A stretch of DNA of 64,000 nt from Aedoeadaptatus acetigenes (GTDB lineage Bacteria; Bacillota; Clostridia; Tissierellales; Peptoniphilaceae): assembly GCF_025566985.1 (NCBI RefSeq), contig NZ_JAOQJD010000002.1, positions 110,690-174,689 on the forward strand. The letters are read 5' to 3'. A model generated the notes under the pieces. That model was not told the origin of the DNA. It searched no databases and worked only from the letters and a program-made list of their open reading frames with translations. Shown here piece after piece: positions 51,108 to 58,675 of the stretch (position 1 is the first letter of the stretch; the number at the start of each line of letters is the position of its first letter). A program made the position numbers and the translations under genes.

Positions 51108-52944
51108 ATTTCAATCCACGCACCCGCGAGGGGTGCGACCCGCGGTAGGCTTTTTTTATTGCATAAATAAATGTATTTCAATCCACGCACCCGCGAGGGG
51201 TGCGACTTCCCGCCTAATCTTCTAGTTGTTCAGTTAATTGTATTTCAATCCACGCACCCGCGAGGGGTGCGACGCCCGGTGCGATGTTAAACGAGGTGGA
51301 TATGACAATTTCAATCCACGCACCCGCGAGGGGTGCGACATTGCCCACGTCGATGATAAACTTGTTGCCTTCGATTTCAATCCACGCACCCGCGAGGGGT
51401 GCGACCCCGTGTGGGCGATAAGGACATCATCAGCCCACAAATTTCAATCCACGCACCCGCGAGGGGTGCGACGTTGGCCGGCCGTGATCTTTACATCGTG
51501 GAAAGTATTTCAATCCACGCACCCGCGAGGGGTGCGACTGAGCGTGTACATTGCCGCCGTTGATCAAAGGATATTTCAATCCACGCACCCGCGAGGGGTG
51601 CGACCTACGTGCTGCAGCCTGTCGTCGGCGATGCTACACATTTCAATCCACGCACCCGCGAGGGGTGCGACTTATCCGCACCGAGCGTACATTGCAGGAG
51701 ATCAAGATTTCAATCCACGCACCCGCGAGGGGTGCGACTCCAGTTAGCTGGAGCGATCTTAATGACGTTATCGCATTTCAATCCACGCACCCGCGAGGGG
51801 TGCGACGATGCCTCGCCCTTCTCTGCCTCCGCATTACTTGATTTCAATCCACGCACCCGCGAGGGGTGCGACCGTGACCATCGGGCCTGGAGCGTTGGCG
51901 GAGTTGATTTCAATCCACGCACCCGCGAGGGGTGCGACTATCTCCGCCGCCTGTTGCCAAAACCGCAAACGCAATTTCAATCCACGCACCCGCGAGGGGT
52001 GCGACGTCGATGTCCTGCGATGCTAAAGCTCTGACAAGGATTTCAATCCACGCACCCGCGAGGGGTGCGACGGGGACCATCGCCGCGGGCGTACCGATCT
52101 TAGCCATTTCAATCCACGCACCCGCGAGGGGTGCGACTTACCACAATTAACGCGCCGTTAAACAAAAATTAACATTTCAATCCACGCACCCGCGAGGGGT
52201 GCGACCCTGAAAGCTAAAGTTACCGCACCCACCGCGTAATGATTTCAATCCACGCACCCGCGAGGGGTGCGACTCGACTCCGCCCCGTCCAGCTTCACCG
52301 CATCTGGATTTCAATCCACGCACCCGCGAGGGGTGCGACATCATGGTGCACTCCCACGGTCCGGAGGTGATCTCATTTCAATCCACGCACCCGCGAGGGG
52401 TGCGACCCACTCTTCCAGCTCGCCCACCGTCATGGTGTAGATTTCAATCCACGCACCCGCGAGGGGTGCGACATCGACTCCGCCCCGTCCAGCTTCACCG
52501 CATCTGGATTTCAATCCACGCACCCGCGAGGGGTGCGACAAAAAGGTTCCCGTCGTGTGCCGAATGGCGTAGGGCGATTTCAATCCACGCACCCGCGAGG
52601 GGTGCGACAAAAAGGTTCCCGTCGTGTGCCGAATGGCGTAGGGCGATTTCAATCCACGCACCCGCGAGGGGTGCGACGAAGATAACATTGAAAAACTTTT
52701 TGAGGTAGAAGAATATTTCAATCCACGCACCCGCGAGGGGTGCGACGGAAATTAAGTCCATCGACGAGATGCGGACGCTGGATTTCAATCCACGCACCCG
52801 CGAGGGGTGCGACGATCTGACTACCAACATTCCAAAGCATCCTTCCGATTTCAATCCACGCACCCGCGAGGGGTGCGACATGTTTCCGGCCTCATCTGCA
52901 AGTTGTAAGAACATTTCAATCCACGCACCCGCGAGGGGTGCGAC
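51108..52944 (-). CRISPR. Type I-C CRISPR array, 28 repeats and 27 spacers
   Basis: 28 copies of a 32-nt repeat begin ATTTCAATCCACGC and end GGGGTGCGAC on the plus strand. Spacers are 33-37 nt. Read on the minus strand, each repeat ends in GTGGATTGAAAT, the usual type I-C crRNA handle, so transcription runs leftward from the leader at 52945-53066. Newest spacers are at the 52944 end. Two spacers at 52540-52576 and 52609-52645 are identical. Spacers at 52274-52307 and 52473-52507 are the same apart from one extra base. Confidence 0.97.
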
Positions 52945-53066
52945 TGTATTTTTGAGCCCTTCTCGGGCCTTTTTTCATACAGCTAAGTCATTTTTAAGCG
53001 TTTTGTCGCTTTTTTGTGTGCTTTTTTGTGAGACGGTCTCGGCGCTTTTCTGTTCAGCCCGACCTC
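52945..53066 (-). promoter_or_regulatory. CRISPR leader
   Basis: This 122-nt T/A-tract-rich non-coding stretch lies between cas2 and the first repeat. On the plus strand it contains a GCCC/GGGC hairpin followed by TTTTTT (about 52957-52975). That hairpin could stop antisense transcripts leaving the array. The position between cas2 and the array is where integration of new spacers takes place. Confidence 0.75.
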
Positions 53067-53360
53067 TCAAAGCATCAGTAAATCCGATTCCGGGTTGTAG
53101 CTCTCGTCCAGTCCCATGGTCTCGATTCGGCGCTCCCAATTTTTTCCCAGATTGTAGATTCGTATGGAATCTTTCTTTGGATCGATTATACCATGTAATT
53201 TGGATTTAATGGTCACCAGAGTTGCGGGATCGACATTGAGCTCGAAGACGGAGTTTTGCACCCTTTGACCGTAATCCGTGCAAACTTTTGCCACTTGCCT
53301 CAGGCGCTTTCGGCCTTGAGGCGTCACGGTCTCCACGTCGTAGGTGAGTAGTATTTGCAT
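53067..53360 (-). CDS. cas2: CRISPR-associated endoribonuclease-fold protein Cas2
   Basis: This 97-aa ferredoxin-fold protein begins MQILLTYDVETVTPQGRKRLRQVAKVC, with the conserved Asp after the first strand, and contains QNSVFELNV. With Cas1 it forms the spacer integration complex. It abuts cas1 with no gap and is the last gene of the cas operon. Confidence 0.96.
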   Translation of the reverse strand: MQILLTYDVETVTPQGRKRLRQVAKVCTDYGQRVQNSVFELNVDPATLVTIKSKLHGIIDPKKDSIRIYNLGKNWERRIETMGLDESYNPESDLLML

Positions 53361-54392
53361 TTATCCTCCCATCATAAACGGCGGATAGGCCTCGATGTCT
53401 TCGCGCAAGTAGGCATTCAATAGCTGTGCTTGCACATGGGGCAAGAGGCCCAGCTTGATTTTTTCTTCTGTAAAGGGATGGATGATTTCTTCCTGCGCGC
53501 GTTTGTTCCACTGATTGAGGGCGATTTCTCGACCTTTGTCGTTTAGTAGGCAAGCGCCGTTTTCTTTCACTTCGAAGTGGCGCTTGTCGATGCGGTTCAA
53601 ATTCACCAAAGAGAGGCAGAATTTATCCACGACGAAGGCGCGCATTTCTTCGATCATGTCCAGTGCCATGCTTGCCCGCCCCGGCCGATCGGTGTGGAAG
53701 AGCCCGGCGTAGGCATCGATGCCGACACCTTCTAAAGCCGCCGCGGTTTCGTTGGCGAGGATAGCGTAGAAAAAGGAGAGCAGGGCGTTAAACCGATCCA
53801 TGGGCGGCCGCTTGCTCCGCTCGATGAAGTAAAAATCTTCTCTCTGTTTCACGATGAGCTCGTCCAGCACGGAAAAGTAGAGGCGGGCAATAACCCCTTC
53901 CATGCCCCGCAGGCTGTCTTTATCTTTACAGGCTTTAGTCTCCGCCATCCACGTCTTCATGGCGTCGATGGCTTCTTGCACCCGCTCGCAGTCCAGGGTT
54001 TCTTTGTGATCCAGCCGGCCTCGGATCAATACTTTTCGCGAATTGTAGGCTTTGGCGTAGATCATGTTTCTCGCCACGTCGAGGGAGGCCTCGGATTCAG
54101 CCAGGCGGTACTGTTTCTTTCGGGTGTAGATGTTGCCATAGGAAGCGCCTACGACCCGGCCGCAGTATTTGCCGTAAGGGGTAAAGAAGGTGATGGGCAC
54201 ATGCTCTTCCATGCATAGTTTCATTAAGTCCGGGCTAACGCCCATGTAATTGAAGCAGACGATTTGCCGCAGGATATGAATGGGAAAACGGCCCATGCGT
54301 TTCCCCTCAAGGGTCACCACCACATTGAGTCCTTCTTTGCGCAGGTAGTAGTCCGGGTTGGTGACGTATAAGACGTTCAGGAGTTTTTTCAT
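53361..54392 (-). CDS. cas1: CRISPR-associated endonuclease Cas1 (type I-C)
   Basis: This 343-aa integrase has the Cas1 metal ligands in GMEGVIARLYF (Glu), YAGLFHTDRPGRASMALDMIEEMRAFVVD (His and acidic residues) and the N-terminal beta domain. Its size and order fit subtype I-C. It overlaps cas4 by 4 nt. Confidence 0.96.
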   Translation of the reverse strand: MKKLLNVLYVTNPDYYLRKEGLNVVVTLEGKRMGRFPIHILRQIVCFNYMGVSPDLMKLCMEEHVPITFFTPYGKYCGRVVGASYGNIYTRKKQYRLAESEASLDVARNMIYAKAYNSRKVLIRGRLDHKETLDCERVQEAIDAMKTWMAETKACKDKDSLRGMEGVIARLYFSVLDELIVKQREDFYFIERSKRPPMDRFNALLSFFYAILANETAAALEGVGIDAYAGLFHTDRPGRASMALDMIEEMRAFVVDKFCLSLVNLNRIDKRHFEVKENGACLLNDKGREIALNQWNKRAQEEIIHPFTEEKIKLGLLPHVQAQLLNAYLREDIEAYPPFMMGG

Positions 54393-55042
54393 AGTTCCGC
54401 CTCGTAAATATAACGTTGGACGTTTTTTGCTTTTTTGGTGAGCCGCGGACGACAGGCGTCATACAGGGAGCATTGAGTGCAGTTTTTAAAGAATTCCGCT
54501 TTGGGTATTTCCTGCTTATCATAATACTCGTGCATGGCGCGAGCCGTTTCGACGACAAGCTGGCGCAGTTCCGGAGTAAAGTCTACTTTCTCTCGGGAAT
54601 CCGTTTCGTGGTAGTAGATGTAGCCGCACGGCATGGTTACATCCCATATTTCTTCGACGCAGATGGCCTGGGCCATGAGCTGGGCCTCGTCATAGTCGCC
54701 TTTTTTCTTTTTCCCCCGCTTGTATTCCACAATGGTGGGCATCCATTTTCCTTCGCGCCCTTTTAAATCAATGCCTACTTCTCCCCGGCGAAATTCGATG
54801 GCATCGAGGCGACCGGAAAGTCCCAGTGTTTTGGAGCTGACGTCCATGGCGCGGGAGATGATCAGGTCCTTTCGTTTTTCTTTGATGAAAGGTTGATCAA
54901 CTTTCTCGTGAATCAGCTGCCCTTCCGCCGTGTAGCTGTTTTCGCTCCACACCTGCTCCACGTGGATCAAAGCCCACTGACGCTTGCAGAATAAAAAGTG
55001 CTGAATGCCGCTCAACATGAGAAAGTCGTCTTCTCGATACAT
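54389..55042 (-). CDS. cas4: CRISPR-associated exonuclease Cas4
   Basis: This 217-aa PD-(D/E)XK nuclease has GRLDAIEFRRGEVGIDLKGREGKWMPTIVEYKRGKKKK (Asp, Glu-x-Lys) and the QLMAQA motif. Four cysteines are suited to a 4Fe-4S cluster: one near residue 19 (FLFCKRQWAL) and three in CTQCSLYDACRP near the C-terminus. It trims and selects PAM-containing prespacers for Cas1-Cas2. It starts 1 nt after the cas7 stop. Confidence 0.95.
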   Translation of the reverse strand: MYREDDFLMLSGIQHFLFCKRQWALIHVEQVWSENSYTAEGQLIHEKVDQPFIKEKRKDLIISRAMDVSSKTLGLSGRLDAIEFRRGEVGIDLKGREGKWMPTIVEYKRGKKKKGDYDEAQLMAQAICVEEIWDVTMPCGYIYYHETDSREKVDFTPELRQLVVETARAMHEYYDKQEIPKAEFFKNCTQCSLYDACRPRLTKKAKNVQRYIYEAEL

Positions 55043-55043
55043 T

Positions 55044-55898
55044 TTAGAGCCCCGTGAAATGTTCGACGCTTATTCCTTCTTCTTCGAATGCTTTTAATTT
55101 TTCTTCGTCCAATCGGAAGTTGTAATCTTCGTAGCAGGGCTTCAACGTGCCTGTACTCAATTCGTCGTGCAGAAGCAGATCTTTGATCTTTCCGCTGGAT
55201 ACATCGCCGACTTTCGACGAATGATTGAACCAGTAAATGTCTTTTACTTCCATGGAGCCGTCCGGCCGGGCCGCGGAAACGTCGTTGACGAAGAGGGTTC
55301 GAATGCATTTTTTTAGGACGTTCAAGTCTTCTTCGTCGAATCCGGTCTTGTCGGCCAAATAGCAATTCACGCTGCCGTTGACCACGTACACGCCCCAATC
55401 CACATAGTGCTTGCTTCCCATAGTGTCGGCGCTTCGGGTTTTTCCCGGGCCCGGGTCCATGCCGCTGACGCTCTTGGTGATCTGCATGGTGGTCGTTTCG
55501 ATGGGATCCACGGATTTTCCGATGGAGATGCTGACGGGGCCGCGAATGCCCAAGGCGCGCTTTTGATAGGTGAATACTTGGCCAAAGGCGCGAATGTCCA
55601 TCCATTTTTCGTTGGCCTGCTCGGCGACCTTTTCGTCGGGAACGTCTTTCTTGAAGCTGGCCTCAAAGCGCTTTTGTAATGATGTGAACCCGTCGTCACA
55701 CCGTTCCGCCGCTTTCACGAAGATGGCATGGTCCATGTCCTGCATGCGGTTTCTGATTTTCCGCTTCAAGCACACATCGCTGATTTCTCCGTAGCCCCTG
55801 CCGTCGATGCGAGGCATGTTTCCCGTCAAGGGGTCGCCGTTGGGATTGGCTCCTTCCACTTCGATGGTAAAGATAAAGTCGACTTTATGGTTAATCAT
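55044..55898 (-). CDS. cas7: Cascade backbone protein Cas7/Csd2 (type I-C)
   Basis: This 284-aa RAMP-family protein begins INHKVDFIFTIEVEGANPNGDPLTGNMPRIDGRGYGEISDVCLKRKIRNRM, the diagnostic Csd2 pattern. It coats the crRNA spacer in several copies. It overlaps cas8c by 8 nt. Confidence 0.96.
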   Translation of the reverse strand: MINHKVDFIFTIEVEGANPNGDPLTGNMPRIDGRGYGEISDVCLKRKIRNRMQDMDHAIFVKAAERCDDGFTSLQKRFEASFKKDVPDEKVAEQANEKWMDIRAFGQVFTYQKRALGIRGPVSISIGKSVDPIETTTMQITKSVSGMDPGPGKTRSADTMGSKHYVDWGVYVVNGSVNCYLADKTGFDEEDLNVLKKCIRTLFVNDVSAARPDGSMEVKDIYWFNHSSKVGDVSSGKIKDLLLHDELSTGTLKPCYEDYNFRLDEEKLKAFEEEGISVEHFTGL

Positions 55899-57795
55899 GA
55901 TCTACCTCCTCGGTTTCTTTTACTTCTTTGTTTTTTCCGGAATAAAAAGCTTGTCTTTGGGCCTCGTAACCGAAAATGAATCCGTAGTCCAAGGGCCGAT
56001 TGACTTCCACTGAATCCATATCGTAGCTTTCATGGAGCATATTGGTGGCTTCTCGAATCTCGCGCATCGCGTTAAAATACGCCATTCGCTTTAGTGCTTC
56101 GTCGCTTCTTTCCAACTTCCGCTCATAGGGTATCATTAAATTTCTTAAGCGCAACATCATGGTCGCCGGATGATTGGTGTAGCTGGTCCACATTTTTTCG
56201 GCGTTGGTGCTTCGCTCGTCCCCTTTACTGAAAGTGCTCTTCTCCAGATACTCGAATGAAGCCAACAGGCGACCGAATAAGTACGATCGATCGGTGTTTT
56301 CTCGGTTTAGCATAGCGTCTTTAATCCCTCCCTTATCTTTTAATACGGCCAAGGCGCAAAACATCACTTCCATCCACGTCTTGTCGTAGTTTTGTCGATG
56401 GCGAATGTTCACCGCCAAGGCTTTTTCGAAATTTCGGGGCACGGCACGCCCTTCCACAAGGGCGGTTACGATGCTTTGGTACTGATTTTTCAGAAAATCA
56501 TTTTTTGATATTTCTAACATCCCGTCCCGCTCCACGCCGTAGGCGGCCAAAACCATGCGCCTCGGGCTTGGCGTAAACTCTTTGTCCCGATTTTCATTGC
56601 TGAATCCCCACCAGTGGTATTTCTCTTGCCAAGCGACCAGATTTTCTTTTAAACGGGAAGCGCTCAAAGACCGAAAATACTTGGCGGCCACTCGTCCGTT
56701 GCTGATCTTGTCGAAAATGGCGATGTAATAGGTGGCGACATCAGAAAACATACGCTTGCCGCTGGTAAAGGACTTGACGATATCTTCTGTCATTGCATCG
56801 GCGATCATGGATCCATCCGACTTTTCTTGCTTCATGGCCAGCAGGCGGCTTTTAACGGAAGAGGCCACTTCCGCGGATTTCGTCGGATTAAATTCCGCGG
56901 CATTGGAAAGGTCGTCGGAAAACCAGCTCACCATATTGGCCTGCTCGCCGAGCCAACGCCGCGTCCCTTGGCCCGAAAGTAAGTACTTGGCCATGAGATG
57001 AATCTTTTGACTCGTCTCCATGCCTATTTTTATGCTCTGATCCGCCGTCGTAAAACGGCCGCGGTAATTCTCGTCATTGGCGGTAATTTGCGACACCAGG
57101 CGTGCCGTCCCCATTAGCGGTTGATGCTTGATACAAAGGTAATCCTCTTTGCCGCTTAAATTGCAAATGATCTTTTCCTTTTCCGGATCATTGGCATTCA
57201 GGTATTCCACATAGGCTTTGTAGCGTCCTTGCAGTGCTGCATTTTCACTTACAGAGACATTTTTCATGCCCTCGTAATTTTCGATGGTGAAAGTGAAGAA
57301 CACTTTCTCAAAGTCGATGGACGCTGCGCTCTTTTTTGATTTTTCCTCTCCGTCTTTTTCGGAATTCTTTATTTTCTCTTTTACGGCATCGAGCATGCCC
57401 GGTTTCTTCAAAAAATCTCGAATGATTTGCACGTAATCGTTTGCATCATAGGCCAGCCAATTCTCCATTTGTTCCATATAGGCAGCGCTTCGTTTTTCGC
57501 CGTCTTGAATCACGTAGGAAGCGGAATCCACCAATGGATGGGGCGCCACGCCGCTGCTTCTGGCGACGGAATCTTCCGTAACGGGAAACTGAATGGTTTC
57601 TCCTTCGGGAAGGACGCGCGCCTCCAAAAGGACACTCTCTTTGCTCAAGAGGAGCTCAATAATATTCTTGCCGTTGGATTTCATGGAATTGTAGTACATT
57701 GGCAATAGAATATTACCGAAGTGATCGGGCTTTCCCACCATGTCGTTTTCTAAGGCATAATCGTAGGAATCCAGTAAGGCTGTCAATAAACTCAT
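55891..57795 (-). CDS. cas8c: Cascade large subunit Cas8c/Csd1
   Basis: This 634-aa protein has the Csd1 pattern: LLTALLDSYDYALENDMVGKPDHFGNILLPMYY at the N-terminus, and CIKHQPLMGTARLVSQITANDENYRGRFTTADQSIKIGMETSQKIHLMAKYLL. It recognises the PAM and recruits Cas3. An internal start producing a small Cas11c subunit is known in type I-C; a candidate was not pinned down here. It lies between cas5c and cas7. Confidence 0.95.
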   Translation of the reverse strand: MSLLTALLDSYDYALENDMVGKPDHFGNILLPMYYNSMKSNGKNIIELLLSKESVLLEARVLPEGETIQFPVTEDSVARSSGVAPHPLVDSASYVIQDGEKRSAAYMEQMENWLAYDANDYVQIIRDFLKKPGMLDAVKEKIKNSEKDGEEKSKKSAASIDFEKVFFTFTIENYEGMKNVSVSENAALQGRYKAYVEYLNANDPEKEKIICNLSGKEDYLCIKHQPLMGTARLVSQITANDENYRGRFTTADQSIKIGMETSQKIHLMAKYLLSGQGTRRWLGEQANMVSWFSDDLSNAAEFNPTKSAEVASSVKSRLLAMKQEKSDGSMIADAMTEDIVKSFTSGKRMFSDVATYYIAIFDKISNGRVAAKYFRSLSASRLKENLVAWQEKYHWWGFSNENRDKEFTPSPRRMVLAAYGVERDGMLEISKNDFLKNQYQSIVTALVEGRAVPRNFEKALAVNIRHRQNYDKTWMEVMFCALAVLKDKGGIKDAMLNRENTDRSYLFGRLLASFEYLEKSTFSKGDERSTNAEKMWTSYTNHPATMMLRLRNLMIPYERKLERSDEALKRMAYFNAMREIREATNMLHESYDMDSVEVNRPLDYGFIFGYEAQRQAFYSGKNKEVKETEEVDHD

Positions 57796-57807
57796 GTCTC
57801 ACCTCCT

Positions 57808-58512
57808 TTAATAGTCTTCCAATTCTTCGTCCACGGTCTTGGTCTGCGCCGGCAATTTAAAGTCGTAATTGCGGACGTCTCGCAGAATGCCCTTGCCTTC
57901 CAGTGCCGTGTAGTCAATGCGGCCATTTTTCATATTGATGGGCGCGTATACGGCTTGGAGCATGCCTCCCGGCTCCGTAGGGTAGATAAATTCGTTGAAC
58001 ATGAGCCCGAAGCCCAGGGTTTTGTCGTCGTAGTAGCCCGGATCGTTTTCGTATTGCTCTTGCGTTAGCTCCTCAATGTAGCCGGCGCACTCGCTGGTTC
58101 CGAGAAAGATCGGTCGTCTGCCGCCTCGCTTCAGGGAGCGGGCCGTAATGGCTTCGTGTTTGTTGAAGTTGCGATCGCCTTTTAAATCGTCGCGTGCGTC
58201 ATTCCACTCGAAGTGGAATTTAACGTAATAGCATACATTGTAAAGATAGGTGTACGCACTCAAATCACTGGCGTAGTTTTTTAGTAAGAGCCGCGTGCCC
58301 TGGGTGTACGACTCGATCTTGTGCATGATACGGACTTCGTCCACTACATTTTTTAAGACGGGCTTAAAGTAGTTGGCGTCGACGATGCCGCGAAGCATTT
58401 CCCGAGTAGGCACCATGGCGCTCATTTTCTCTCCCCCGGATTTACTCTCAGGGGACGTGATCAACGCCCGATCGCCGTACACTTTTGCATAGAAAAACTT
58501 TGATTGATTCAT
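57808..58512 (-). CDS. cas5c: Cas5c, crRNA-processing Cascade subunit
   Basis: This 234-aa RAMP protein starts at MNQSKFFYAKVYGDRALITSPESKSGGEKMSAMVPTREMLRGIVDANYFKP. The start at 58512 has AAAGGAGGTGA upstream; a longer frame to 58575 would run into the promoter. In type I-C, Cas5c replaces Cas6 and cuts the repeat hairpin. It is the first gene of the cas5-8-7-4-1-2 operon. Its promoter overlaps the target of a putative regulatory mini-crRNA. Confidence 0.94.
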   Translation of the reverse strand: MNQSKFFYAKVYGDRALITSPESKSGGEKMSAMVPTREMLRGIVDANYFKPVLKNVVDEVRIMHKIESYTQGTRLLLKNYASDLSAYTYLYNVCYYVKFHFEWNDARDDLKGDRNFNKHEAITARSLKRGGRRPIFLGTSECAGYIEELTQEQYENDPGYYDDKTLGFGLMFNEFIYPTEPGGMLQAVYAPINMKNGRIDYTALEGKGILRDVRNYDFKLPAQTKTVDEELEDY

Positions 58513-58534
58513 GGATTCACCTCCTTTCATATTC

Positions 58535-58550
58535 GAGTCTATATGAATTA
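58535..58550 (+). promoter_or_regulatory. Predicted target site of the mini-crRNA in the cas5 promoter
   Basis: The plus-strand GAGTCTATATGAATTA differs from the mini-crRNA guide GAGTCAATATGAATTA only at position 6. It is preceded directly by TTC (58532-58534), the usual type I-C PAM. It overlaps the -10 box of the cas operon promoter (58547-58552). Confidence 0.85.
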
Positions 58551-58575
58551 TAATTCTGCTCTCTTGAAAAAGCAA
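58547..58575 (-). promoter_or_regulatory. Promoter of the cas5-cas8-cas7-cas4-cas1-cas2 operon
   Basis: On the minus strand, TTGCTT (complement of 58570-58575) and TATAAT (complement of 58547-58552) are exactly 17 nt apart, about 35 nt upstream of the cas5c start codon. It lies back to back with the promoter of the mini-crRNA. Confidence 0.85.
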
Positions 58576-58576
58576 G

Positions 58577-58604
58577 TTGCAGTATAAATTTTTTCTGTTA
58601 TACT
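58577..58604 (+). promoter_or_regulatory. Promoter of the mini-crRNA
   Basis: TTGCAG (58577-58582) and TATACT (58599-58604) are separated by 16 nt on the plus strand, diverging from the cas5c promoter. Transcription would begin near 58611. Confidence 0.8.
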
Positions 58605-58610
58605 GTAATA

Positions 58611-58673
58611 ATCAGCTTCGGCTGCGGATTGAAATGAGTCAATATGAATTAGGCCTATTTTTAGGCCTTTTTT
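58611..58673 (+). ncRNA. CreR-like Cas-regulating mini-crRNA
   Basis: This predicted RNA of about 60 nt lies between cas3 and cas5c, on the strand opposite the cas genes. It carries one repeat-like unit, a CAGC-TTCG-GCTG stem-loop then CGGATTGAAAT. This keeps 10 of the 11 nt of the crRNA 5' handle TGGATTGAAAT. A 16-nt guide follows (58636-58651), and an AGGCCT/AGGCCT hairpin with TTTTTT (58651-58673) ends the transcript. The guide matches the cas5c promoter at 15 of 16 positions beside a TTC PAM. It should load into Cascade and repress the cas operon without allowing cleavage, since the match is short. This is sequence-based prediction. Confidence 0.82.
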
Positions 58674-58675
58674 AT

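Noticed and set aside
51238..52914. Several open frames through the CRISPR array giving proteins with repeated FNPRTREGCD or SIHAPARGAT
   Set aside because: They are translations of the CRISPR repeats themselves and have no ribosome-binding sites. Such frames are a known source of false protein annotations.
58613..58635. The repeat-like unit between cas3 and cas5c considered as a decayed leftover repeat
   Set aside because: It is on the opposite strand to the cas genes with its own promoter and terminator, and its guide matches the cas promoter beside a PAM. A random remnant would not show this set of features.
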